NCBI RefSeq assembly: GCF_001646785.1
Contig: NZ_LRRH01000030.1
Location: forward strand, 48,605-112,604
DNA: 64,000 nucleotides
Source of the DNA: Rhodococcus phenolicus
Lineage (GTDB): Bacteria; Actinomycetota; Actinomycetes; Mycobacteriales; Mycobacteriaceae
Direction: 5' to 3'
The translations under genes were made by a program, and so were the position numbers. The notes below the pieces were generated by a model. It worked only from the letters and a program-made list of their open reading frames with translations. It did no database searches and had not been told where the DNA came from. Of the stretch, positions 54,458 through 64,000 are shown in pieces (the first letter of the stretch is position 1; every line of letters starts with the position of its first letter).

Positions 54458-54946
54458 ATGACCGATATGCCCGTTCGCCCCGACGTCCCCGCCGACCCCC
54501 CGGAGCGGCACGGAGCGGGCGGCGACGGCGTGGAGGCGACCGCGGACGTGCTGTACTCCCTGATGTCCGACTTCCTGCGTCAGCTCCCGCGCGACCTGAG
54601 CCTGACGGCCTCGGCCACCCTCGCGACACTGCGGCGCCGCGGCCCGCTGCGCATCACCACCCTCGCGGCGGCGCAGGGGATCACCCAGCCGTCGATGACC
54701 TCGATCGTCACGTCCCTCCAGAAGGGCGGGATGGTCACGCGGCGTCACGATCCGGCCGACGCCCGCGCCACCCTCATCGAGCTGACGGACAAGGGACTGC
54801 GCTACGTCGTGGCCCGGCGCGAAGGCGGAGTGGAGCGAATCGGCGGGCACATCCGTAACCTGCCCGACGCTCAGCGGCAGACACTCCTCGCGGCGTTCGA
54901 CGCACTGTGTTCCCTCGAGGAGCTCGCGCGCGAACGGGCGCTGTGA
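54458..54946 (+). CDS. MarR family transcriptional regulator
   Basis: This 162-aa winged-helix regulator has SLTASATLATLRRRGPLRIT, the recognition-helix region LAAAQGITQPSMTSIVTSL, and the wing KGGMVTRRHDPADARATLIEL. The start is taken at 54458, where a TACACT -10 box sits 6 nt upstream; a start at 54425 would add 11 residues. It probably represses the divergent MFS exporter and itself, and responds to an exported compound. Confidence 0.9.
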   Translation: MTDMPVRPDVPADPPERHGAGGDGVEATADVLYSLMSDFLRQLPRDLSLTASATLATLRRRGPLRITTLAAAQGITQPSMTSIVTSLQKGGMVTRRHDPADARATLIELTDKGLRYVVARREGGVERIGGHIRNLPDAQRQTLLAAFDALCSLEELARERAL

Positions 54947-54955
54947 ACCGGCCGC

Positions 54956-57253
54956 TCAGGACTCCGAGCGGGCGCGGTCGAGCAGAATCCGCTGCTCGGC
55001 TCGCGCGACGGTACGACGCGTCACCGAAGCCGCATCGGGTGTCACCGACACCGAGGTGATGCCGCGCCGCACCAGGTGCTCGGCGAGTCCGGTGTTCGTC
55101 GACACCGCCTGGCCGCACAGCGAGGTGGTCAAACCCGCCGCCCCCGCACGTTCGATGATCGAATCGATCGCGTCGAGCACCGCCGGATCCATCGTGTCGA
55201 ACACGTCCCGGCACACCTCCGAATCACGGTCCACGCCGAGCATCAACTGCGTCAGGTCGTTGCTGCCGATCGACACCCCGTCGATGCCGAGCCGCGCGTA
55301 CTCGGGCAGCCAGTACACCACCGACGGCACCTCGGCCATGATCCAGCGCAGCATCGAGCGGTCCGCACCGAGCGGATGCGCGTCCAGCTGGGCCAGGCAC
55401 TCGCGCAGCTCCCACCGGGTGCGCACGAACGGGATCATCAGGTGCACGTTGTGATGCTGCGCCCGCACCCGGTGCAGCACATCCAGATCCAGGGAGAACA
55501 GTTCCGGGTCACGGATGTAGCGGAAACAGCCGCGGAATCCGATCATCGGGTTCTCCTCGTGCGGCTCGACCTCGCCGCCGACGAGATCGGCGAACTCGTT
55601 GCTGCGCAGGTCGATCGCCCGGTACACCACCGGCCGGGGCGCGAACGCCGCCGCGATGGTCGCGACCCCCTCGGCCATCCTCGTCACGTACTCGTCGCGC
55701 CTGCCCTGCGCGATCATGTGCACCGGGTGCTCCCCGGCGAGCGCGTCCGTGATCATGAACTCGGCGCGGAGCAGCCCCACCCCGTCGACGTCGGTGGCGG
55801 CGACGGCAGCCGCGGCGTCCGGCGTCGCGAGGTTGACGTACACGGCGGTCGCGGTCACCGGGGCCGCCGCGACCGGGGCCGCGGTGGCCGCCGCTGTCGG
55901 GGCGTCGGATGTGGACGGGTGTGCGGCACCCTCGAAGACCGACCCGCTGTCGCCGTCGACGGTCACGACCTGTCCGTCCCGTAGCGAGGTCGTCGCCGTC
56001 CGCGCCCCCACCACGACCGGTTTCCCCAGTTCACGACCGACGATCGCAGCGTGACACGTGATACCGCCACCGTCGGTGACGATGCCCCCGGCGCGCCGCA
56101 GAATCGGCAGCCAGTCCGGGCGGGTCATCGGCGCCACCAGGATCTCGCCCGCGGCGAGCTTGGCGCCGTCGCCCGGATCGTGCAGCACCCGTGCTTTGCC
56201 GGTCGCGACACCCGGACCCGCTCCGAGCCCGGTCAGCACCGGCGTGTCCGCACCGTTCGTGCCCACCGGGGACGACGGTGCCGCCGGGGTGCCCAGGGTG
56301 GTGATCGGCCGGGTCTGGACGATCCACAACTCGCCGTCGGCGATCGCGAACTCGAGGTCCTGCGGACATCCGTAATGTGCCTCCACGTCGACGGCCAGGC
56401 GCGCCACCCGGCCGAGCGCATCGTCGTCGAGCACCCGCGCGCCGGCCTGTGGATCCACCGCCACCCGGTCCTCACCGGTCGTCGTCGAGGAGATCCGGAA
56501 CTCCTGATGCCCGCGATGTACGTCGAGAACCCGCATGCCGTCCTTCGCGACGACATAGGTGTCGGGTTCGACCTGACCGCCCACGACGACCTCGCCAAGA
56601 CCGAGCGCCGCCTCGACGACGATGCGGTCGCGGTCGCCGGTACGTGGGTCCGCGGTGAACGCCACCCCGGACGCGTCCGACCGGACCATTGTCTGCACGA
56701 CCACCGCGATCGACGGTTCCTCGCCCACCCCGCGCAACCCCCGATAGGTGCGGGCGCGGGCGGACCACAGCGACGCCCAGCAGGCCTGCACCGCCCGCAC
56801 CACCGCGTCCGAACCGATCACGTTCGTGTACGACTCGTGGATGCCCGCGAAGGACGTGTCGGCGGCGTCCTCGGCGGGCGCGGACGACCGCACCGCCACA
56901 GGCACATCCGAACCGAGCCGGGTGTAGGCGGCGACGAGGGCCGCGCACAGGTCGTCCGGGACGGTCGCGCCGGTCACCAGCGCCGCGAGCTCCTCGGACT
57001 CGCGCAGCAACTGCTGTTCGGGGACGTCCTCACCCGGCGCCGACTCCCGGAGCAGCCGCTCCCGCAGCCCGTTCGCCGCCATCGTGTCCAGGTAGGCGTC
57101 GGTCGTCAGGGCGAACGCCGCCGGAACCGGAAACCCGGCACGTGTCAGCTCGCCGAGATTCGCGGATTTTCCGCCGACCGTCGGGGCGTCGGGCGGGCCC
57201 ACCTCGTCGATCGACCGGACCCACCGTTTCGGTGATGTGACGTCAGGTGACAT
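54956..57253 (-). CDS. Phosphoenolpyruvate synthase-like protein
   Basis: This 765-aa enzyme has the three domains of PEP synthase. The N-terminal ATP-grasp has GGKSANLGELTRAGFPVP and VAVRSSAPAEDAADTSFAG. The swivelling phosphohistidine domain has TDGGGITCHAAIVGRELGKP. The C-terminal TIM barrel has GVGLLRAEFM, ENPMIGFRG, IGSNDLTQLMLGVDRD and the catalytic Cys in TSLCGQAVS. It would make PEP from pyruvate and ATP. An Ala/Pro-rich linker of about 30 residues joins the last two domains. GGGAGG precedes the ATG at 57253. It converges with the MarR gene 9 nt away. Confidence 0.88.
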   Translation of the reverse strand: MSPDVTSPKRWVRSIDEVGPPDAPTVGGKSANLGELTRAGFPVPAAFALTTDAYLDTMAANGLRERLLRESAPGEDVPEQQLLRESEELAALVTGATVPDDLCAALVAAYTRLGSDVPVAVRSSAPAEDAADTSFAGIHESYTNVIGSDAVVRAVQACWASLWSARARTYRGLRGVGEEPSIAVVVQTMVRSDASGVAFTADPRTGDRDRIVVEAALGLGEVVVGGQVEPDTYVVAKDGMRVLDVHRGHQEFRISSTTTGEDRVAVDPQAGARVLDDDALGRVARLAVDVEAHYGCPQDLEFAIADGELWIVQTRPITTLGTPAAPSSPVGTNGADTPVLTGLGAGPGVATGKARVLHDPGDGAKLAAGEILVAPMTRPDWLPILRRAGGIVTDGGGITCHAAIVGRELGKPVVVGARTATTSLRDGQVVTVDGDSGSVFEGAAHPSTSDAPTAAATAAPVAAAPVTATAVYVNLATPDAAAAVAATDVDGVGLLRAEFMITDALAGEHPVHMIAQGRRDEYVTRMAEGVATIAAAFAPRPVVYRAIDLRSNEFADLVGGEVEPHEENPMIGFRGCFRYIRDPELFSLDLDVLHRVRAQHHNVHLMIPFVRTRWELRECLAQLDAHPLGADRSMLRWIMAEVPSVVYWLPEYARLGIDGVSIGSNDLTQLMLGVDRDSEVCRDVFDTMDPAVLDAIDSIIERAGAAGLTTSLCGQAVSTNTGLAEHLVRRGITSVSVTPDAASVTRRTVARAEQRILLDRARSES

Positions 57254-57398
57254 GGCGCGGCCTCCCTTGCCGTCGCGGACCCCGGGGCTTCCGGTTCCAC
57301 TGTCCCCGAGACCGGGCGGGCGGCATCCACGTTTTCCGGAATCACCCACGCGGCGCGCGGAACCGGAGGAGTCGCACCCGAGCGGAGTGGGCGCGGCG

Positions 57399-57404
57399 CA
57401 CACT
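57399..57404 (+). promoter_or_regulatory. -10 box of a leaderless promoter for the YjbR-like gene
   Basis: CACACT ends 6 nt before the ATG at 57411. Sequence and spacing closely match TACACT-N6-ATG of the MarR gene. Confidence 0.4.
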
Positions 57405-57410
57405 GGACGC

Positions 57411-57800
57411 ATGACGAGTTGGTCGGAGGTGGTGGCGGTCGCGGACCTGCCCGAGGTCACCGAATCGACGTGGTACCGGACCCCTGCCCTGAAGGTCCGC
57501 GACCGAGGATTCGCGCGGCTGCGGCCCGAATCAGAGGGCGGACTGATGGTGTTGTGCGAGATCTCCGAGAAGAAGGCGCTGCTCGCGTCCGGCGATCCCG
57601 CCTACTTCACGACCGAGCACTACGACGGGTACGGAGCGATCCTCGTCGACCTCGACCGGGTCGATCCCCGCGAACTCCGGGAGCTGCTGGTCGAGGCGTG
57701 GCGGTTGGCCGCGCCGGCGGCGCTGCGGGAGCGGGTACCGGCGGTATCGCGCGGGAGCGTACCGGCCGCCCGGCGGGAGGAGAAGGGCCGACTAGACTAG
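57411..57800 (+). CDS. MmcQ/YjbR family protein
   Basis: This 129-aa protein has the small alpha/beta CyaY-like fold of the YjbR group. Conserved parts are LPEVTESTWYRTPALKVRDR, GFARLRP, GLMVLCEISEKKALL, YFTTEHYDGYGAILVDL and LVEAWRLAAPAAL. The function of the family is unclear, though DNA binding has been proposed. The frame is open upstream, but the ATG at 57411 has a -10 box at leaderless spacing. Its stop codon forms part of the rpe -10 box. Confidence 0.85.
   Translation: MTSWSEVVAVADLPEVTESTWYRTPALKVRDRGFARLRPESEGGLMVLCEISEKKALLASGDPAYFTTEHYDGYGAILVDLDRVDPRELRELLVEAWRLAAPAALRERVPAVSRGSVPAARREEKGRLD
57793..57798 (+). promoter_or_regulatory. -10 box upstream of rpe
   Basis: TAGACT lies 8 nt before the rpe GTG at 57807, with no ribosome site between. 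It suggests that the rpe-rib operon starts here with a leaderless or nearly leaderless mRNA. Confidence 0.4.
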
Positions 57801-57806
57801 GCCGAC

Positions 57807-58490
57807 GTGGCCCACCCGATGATCGCCCCTTCCATCCTGTCCGCGGATTTTGCACGCCTCGCCGACGAGGCCGCCGCCGTCGCCGGTGCCGACTGGCTCC
57901 ACGTCGACGTCATGGACGCGCACTTCGTTCCGAACCTGACTCTCGGGCTGCCCGTCGTGCAGTCGCTGCTCGGCGCGACCGGAATTCCGCTGGATTGTCA
58001 CCTGATGATCGAGGATCCGGGCCGATGGGCGCCGCCCTACGCGGAGGCAGGCGCCCACAACGTCACCTTCCACGCCGAAGCCACCGACGACCCGGTCGCG
58101 GTCGCCCGCGACATCCGCGCAGCGGGCGCGAAGGCCGGGCTGTCCGTCAAGCCCGGCACCCCGATCGAGCCGTACCTCGAGATCCTGAAGGAATTCGACA
58201 CGCTGCTGGTGATGAGCGTCGAACCCGGCTTCGGCGGCCAGTCGTTCATCCCGGACGTGCTCGGCAAGGCCCGGGCCGTGCGCCGCCTCGTCGATTCCGG
58301 CGAGCTGACCCTGCTCGTGGAGATCGACGGCGGCATCAACGCCGACACCATCGAGGCCGCCGCCGAGGCCGGGGTGGACTGCTTCGTCGCCGGCTCGGCG
58401 GTGTACGGAGCCGCAGACCCGGGGGAGGCCGTTCGCAAGCTCCGCGCCCAGGCCGGTGCCGCCTCCACCCACCTGACCCTGGCCCCGTGA
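57807..58490 (+). CDS. rpe: Ribulose-phosphate 3-epimerase
   Basis: Rpe interconverts ribulose 5-phosphate and xylulose 5-phosphate; ribulose 5-phosphate is also a substrate of RibBA downstream. The 227-aa TIM barrel has [34 protein letters not shown] (metal His/Asp), [25 protein letters not shown] and LVEIDGGIN. The GTG at 57807 has a -10 box 8 nt upstream. It overlaps ribD by 4 nt and opens the riboflavin operon. Confidence 0.97.
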   Translation: MAHPMIAPSILSADFARLADEAAAVAGADWLHVDVMDAHFVPNLTLGLPVVQSLLGATGIPLDCHLMIEDPGRWAPPYAEAGAHNVTFHAEATDDPVAVARDIRAAGAKAGLSVKPGTPIEPYLEILKEFDTLLVMSVEPGFGGQSFIPDVLGKARAVRRLVDSGELTLLVEIDGGINADTIEAAAEAGVDCFVAGSAVYGAADPGEAVRKLRAQAGAASTHLTLAP

Positions 58491-59515
58491 CCGATCCGGC
58501 GCTCGCCGAGGCGCTGCAGCGTGCCGTCGATGCGTCGGAGGACGTGCGGGGACGCACCAGCCCGAACCCACCGGTCGGTGCCGTCGTCCTCGACGCCGCG
58601 GGCCGGGTCGCCGGTGTCGGCGCCACCCAGCCGCCGGGCGGACCGCACGCCGAGGTGATGGCGCTGCGCGCGGCGGGGGAGCGGGCACGCGGCGGCACCG
58701 CCGTGGTGACCCTGGAGCCGTGCAACCACACCGGTCGTACCGGTCCCTGCACCCGCGCACTGATCGAGGCGGGCGTCGCCACCGTCTACTACGCGATACC
58801 CGACCCGAACCCGTCCGCCGCCGGTGGCGCCGCGACGCTTCGCGCCGCCGGGATCACGGTGCACGAGGGACTCGGCGCCGACGTGGTCGCCGCCGGTCCG
58901 CTGCGGGCGTGGCTGCACCGCACCCGCACCGGGCGCCCCCACGTGACGTGGAAGTACGCGGCGTCGCTGGATGGGCGCATCGCCGCCGCCGACGGCACCA
59001 GCCAGTGGATTTCCGGGCCGGAATCCCGGGCCCTCGTACACGCCGAACGCGCCAGGCTCGACGCGATCGTCGTCGGGACCGGCACGGTCCTCACCGACGA
59101 TCCGTGGCTCACCGCCCGGCTGCCCGACGGTTCCCTGGCGCCGCACCAGCCGTTGCGGGTGGTCGTGGGGACCCGGGACCTGCCGACCCGGTCGCGGGTG
59201 CTCGACGACGCCGCACCGACCCTGGTTCTGCGCACCCACGACGTCGACGAGGTACTCGACGCGTTGACCGATCACCCCGACGTCCTGCTCGAAGGGGGGC
59301 CGCAACTGGCCGGCGCGTTCCTCGCCGCGCGCCGCGTCGATCGCATCCAGGCGTACATCGCGCCGGTGTTTCTCGGCGACGGATGGTCCGCTGTGAGGGA
59401 CGCCGGCGTGCACACGATCGCCGAGGCGATACGGTTTCGTCGGGAGCGCGTCGAAACGATCGGCGCCGACGTGTTGATGACCCTGGTCCCCGACCGGGAG
59501 CAAAGGAGCGGGTAG
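58487..59515 (+). CDS. ribD: Bifunctional riboflavin deaminase/reductase RibD
   Basis: RibD performs the second and third steps of riboflavin synthesis. The 342-aa protein has an N-terminal zinc deaminase domain with [14 protein letters not shown] (HAE) and [13 protein letters not shown] (PCxxxGxxxxC). A C-terminal DHFR-like reductase domain starts at [20 protein letters not shown]. The GTG overlaps the rpe stop (GTGA). ribC starts directly after its TAG. Confidence 0.97.
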   Translation: MTDPALAEALQRAVDASEDVRGRTSPNPPVGAVVLDAAGRVAGVGATQPPGGPHAEVMALRAAGERARGGTAVVTLEPCNHTGRTGPCTRALIEAGVATVYYAIPDPNPSAAGGAATLRAAGITVHEGLGADVVAAGPLRAWLHRTRTGRPHVTWKYAASLDGRIAAADGTSQWISGPESRALVHAERARLDAIVVGTGTVLTDDPWLTARLPDGSLAPHQPLRVVVGTRDLPTRSRVLDDAAPTLVLRTHDVDEVLDALTDHPDVLLEGGPQLAGAFLAARRVDRIQAYIAPVFLGDGWSAVRDAGVHTIAEAIRFRRERVETIGADVLMTLVPDREQRSG

Positions 59516-60124
59516 GTGTTCACCGGGATCGTCGAGGAACTGGGTGAGATCGTCACGCGCGAGGATCTGACGGATGCGGCACGGTTCACCGTGCGCGGGC
59601 CGCTGGTGACCTCGGACGCGGCGCACGGCGAGTCGATCGCCGTGAACGGCGTGTGCCTGACCGTCGTCGACGTCGTCGACGGGGACAGCTTCACCGCGGA
59701 TGTGATGCAGGAGACGCTGAGCCGGTCCAGCCTGGCGAATCTGGCCGTCGGGAGCCGTGTCAATCTCGAGCGCGCCGCGGCGCTCGGCAGCCGCCTCGGC
59801 GGGCATCTCGTGCAGGGACATGTCGACGGAACCGGCACCGTGATCTCCCGGGCCCCGTCCGAGAACTGGACCGTCGTGCGGATCGCGTTGCCCGACACCG
59901 TGTCCCGTTACGTCGTGGAGAAGGGTTCGATCACCGTCGACGGTGTTTCGCTGACCGTGTCCGGCCTCGGCGGCGAGCCGGGGCAGGAGTGGTTCGAGAT
60001 CTCGCTGATCCCCACGACTCTGTCCCTGACCACGCTGGGTATCGCCGAGCCCGGCACCGTCGTCAACCTCGAGGTCGACGTGATCGCCAAGTACGTGGAG
60101 CGCCTGCAGAACGCGGGCCGCTGA
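59516..60124 (+). CDS. ribC: Riboflavin synthase alpha subunit
   Basis: This enzyme dismutates two 6,7-dimethyl-8-ribityllumazines to riboflavin. The 202-aa protein has two lumazine-binding barrels. The first is MFTGIVEELGEI with NGVCLTV and the second starts near GHLVQGHVDGTGTVI, with VDGVSLTV. It begins with GTG with no gap after ribD. In other nomenclature it is called ribE. A gap of 84 nt separates it from ribBA. Confidence 0.96.
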   Translation: MFTGIVEELGEIVTREDLTDAARFTVRGPLVTSDAAHGESIAVNGVCLTVVDVVDGDSFTADVMQETLSRSSLANLAVGSRVNLERAAALGSRLGGHLVQGHVDGTGTVISRAPSENWTVVRIALPDTVSRYVVEKGSITVDGVSLTVSGLGGEPGQEWFEISLIPTTLSLTTLGIAEPGTVVNLEVDVIAKYVERLQNAGR

Positions 60125-60208
60125 GTCGTACTGTGGAATGCGGCAGTTTCGCGCCGCGGTAGTACAGGCAGTTGTTCGTTGGAATATCGAGATTTGGAGT
60201 CGAGGCAA

Positions 60209-62411
<2,203 letters not shown>

Positions 62412-62420
62412 CCTGGACCC

Positions 62421-64000
62421 GTGCCCGACCCCTCGACCTACCGCCCCGCTCCCGGATCCATCCCGACCGAGCCGGGCGTCTACAAGTTCCGCGACCCGCA
62501 CGGCCGAGTCGTCTACGTCGGTAAGGCGAAAAGTCTGCGGTCGCGGCTGAATTCGTATTTCGCGGATGTGGCGTCCCTGCATCCGCGGACCCGGCAGATG
62601 GTCACCACCGCCGGCAGCGTCGAATGGACGGTGGTCCGCACCGAGGTCGAGGCGCTCCAGCTCGAATACAACTGGATCAAGGAGTTCGATCCACGTTTCA
62701 ACGTCCGCTACCGCGACGACAAGACGTACCCGATGCTGGCGGTCACGCTGGGCGAGGAGTACCCGCGGCTGTTCGTCTACCGCGGTCCGCGGCGCAAGGG
62801 TGTGCGTTATTTCGGTCCGTACTCGCACGCGTGGGCCATCCGGGAAACCCTCGATCTGCTGCTGCGGGTGTTTCCCGCACGCACCTGCTCGGCCGGGGTG
62901 TTCAAACGGCACAGCCAGATCGGCCGGCCCTGCCTGCTCGGTTACATCGACAAGTGCTCGGCGCCGTGCGTCGGACGGGTCGACGCCGCCGAACACCGGC
63001 GCATCGTCGAGGACTTCTGCGACTTCCTCGCCGGCCGCACCGACAAACTCGTCCGCGACGTCGAGACCCGGATGCAGGCCGCGTCCGCCGACCTGGACTT
63101 CGAGACCGCCGCGCGGCTCCGCGACGACCTCGGGGCGCTACGCAAGGCCCTCGAGAAGCAGGCTGTCGTGCTCGGTGACGGCACCGACGCCGACCTGGTG
63201 GCGTTCGCCGGCGACGACCTCGAGGTCTCGGTGCAGGTCTTCCACGTCCGTGGCGGCCGGGTGCGCGGCCAGCGGGGGTGGGTCGTCGAGAAGTCCGGGG
63301 ACGTCGTCGACCGTCCCGACGAAGCGGACCGGATCGACACCGCCGGGCGAAGCGACACACCCGACGGGATCGGGTCCGAGAGTGCTGAGGAGCACGCGGA
63401 GGAGTCGCTGCTCGTCGAACAGTTCCTCACCCAGTTCTACGGCGAGGAAGCGGCACTCACCGCGTCCGCCGGCGCCGAACCGGCGGGCAGTGCCGTGCCG
63501 CGGGAGGTGCTGGTGCCGGCATTGCCGCCGAACCCGCAGGAGATGAGCCGCTGGCTCGCCGGGCTGCGCGGCGGCCCGGTCCGGTTGCGGGTGCCGCAAC
63601 GCGGCGACAAGAAAGCCCTCGCGGAGACCGTGCAACGCAACGCGAAGGAAGCGCTCGCCCAGCACAAACTGCGTCGCGCCGGCGATTTCACCGCCCGGTC
63701 CGCGGCGCTGCAGGGCATCCAGGACGCGCTCGACCTGGATTCGGCGCCGCTGCGCATCGAATGCGTCGACATCAGCCACGTGCAGGGCACCGACGTCGTC
63801 GCCTCCCTGGTGGTGTTCGAGGACGGTCTGCCCCGCAAGTCGGACTACCGGCACTACGCGATCAAGGAAGCGGCCGGCGAGGGCCGCTCCGACGACGTCG
63901 CGTCCATCGCGGAGGTCACCCGCCGCCGGTTCCTGCGGCACCGGCGTGACGTCGCCGCCGGCCAGGACACGGGTGGGAATGTGACGGGTGGGGATGTGAC
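62421..64000 (+). CDS. uvrC: Excinuclease ABC subunit C, 3' end beyond the window
   Basis: UvrC makes both incisions in nucleotide excision repair. The visible 526 residues contain the GIY-YIG nuclease domain ([21 protein letters not shown]), a Cys cluster ([23 protein letters not shown]), the UVR domain ([18 protein letters not shown]) and the start of the RNase H-like nuclease ([20 protein letters not shown]). Between GWVVEK and [11 protein letters not shown] lies an acidic insert of about 30 residues not usual in the family. A 15-nt tandem repeat ([10 protein letters not shown]) ends the window. The helix-hairpin-helix part is off the edge. Confidence 0.96.
   Translation, partial: MPDPSTYRPAPGSIPTEPGVYKFRDPHGRVVYVGKAKSLRSRLNSYFADVASLHPRTRQMVTTAGSVEWTVVRTEVEALQLEYNWIKEFDPRFNVRYRDDKTYPMLAVTLGEEYPRLFVYRGPRRKGVRYFGPYSHAWAIRETLDLLLRVFPARTCSAGVFKRHSQIGRPCLLGYIDKCSAPCVGRVDAAEHRRIVEDFCDFLAGRTDKLVRDVETRMQAASADLDFETAARLRDDLGALRKALEKQAVVLGDGTDADLVAFAGDDLEVSVQVFHVRGGRVRGQRGWVVEKSGDVVDRPDEADRIDTAGRSDTPDGIGSESAEEHAEESLLVEQFLTQFYGEEAALTASAGAEPAGSAVPREVLVPALPPNPQEMSRWLAGLRGGPVRLRVPQRGDKKALAETVQRNAKEALAQHKLRRAGDFTARSAALQGIQDALDLDSAPLRIECVDISHVQGTDVVASLVVFEDGLPRKSDYRHYAIKEAAGEGRSDDVASIAEVTRRRFLRHRRDVAAGQDTGGNVTGGDV

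Noticed and set aside
60125..60208. FMN riboswitch before ribBA
   Set aside because: The gap is only 84 nt and shows none of the conserved RFN stems.

Overview
The window is high-GC DNA (about 70 percent) from a mycolate-type actinomycete, most likely a Rhodococcus. This rests on GTG starts, 4-nt gene overlaps, a mihF-gmk-rpoZ-coaBC-metK run, a helicase-dead PriA, an actinobacterial PGKGP-loop EF-P and several leaderless-looking promoters. No rRNA, tRNA, CRISPR array or insertion sequence was seen.

Layout. 1-6.8 kb: a broken SDR gene, a basic disordered protein with a C-terminal membrane segment, a carotenoid operon on the minus strand (crtI-crtB-idi), about 1 kb without a gene, a class II glutamine amidotransferase and a cold shock protein. 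6.9-8.6 kb: small conserved genes. 8.6-26.3 kb: housekeeping genes on the plus strand: pepQ-efp-nusB, the pyrimidine operon pyrR-pyrB-pyrC-(membrane protein)-carA-carB-pyrF behind a PyrR-type RNA leader, then mihF-gmk-rpoZ-coaBC-metK-priA. 26.3-45.8 kb: an accessory block between priA and fmt, with paired palindromic elements, two CNNM/CBS membrane proteins, a secreted lipase, an orphan solute-binding lipoprotein, and a 12.4-kb catabolic cluster on the minus strand. 45.8-48.2 kb: fmt-rsmB. 48.2-57.3 kb: a second accessory block (pfkB, surE and another PfkB kinase, an ABC-F protein, an MFS exporter with a divergent MarR regulator, a PEP synthase-like enzyme). 57.4-64 kb: a YjbR-like protein, rpe, the riboflavin genes ribD-ribC-ribBA-ribH, a PH-like membrane protein and the 5' part of uvrC. 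As I recall the Mycobacterium tuberculosis map, the backbone matches its Rv1379-Rv1420 order, which makes the two blocks look like lineage-specific insertions.

The most interesting part is the catabolic cluster (33.0-45.5 kb). It encodes a P450 and a 3Fe-4S ferredoxin, an SDR, an aldehyde dehydrogenase, an Amidohydro_2 TIM-barrel enzyme, an F420-type reductase, an acyl-CoA ligase, a CaiB CoA-transferase, a thiolase-like protein that appears to lack the nucleophilic Cys, paired with a DUF35 protein, a cupin, an APH-like phosphotransferase and a TetR regulator. The three transcription units each start with the same promoter design: a 13-bp inverted repeat (AGAAY-N3-ATTCT) directly against a TACYTT -10 box. 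I infer a single regulon, probably controlled by the TetR protein at the end of the third operon. The substrate is unknown; a cyclic or branched hydrophobic compound degraded through CoA thioesters would fit.
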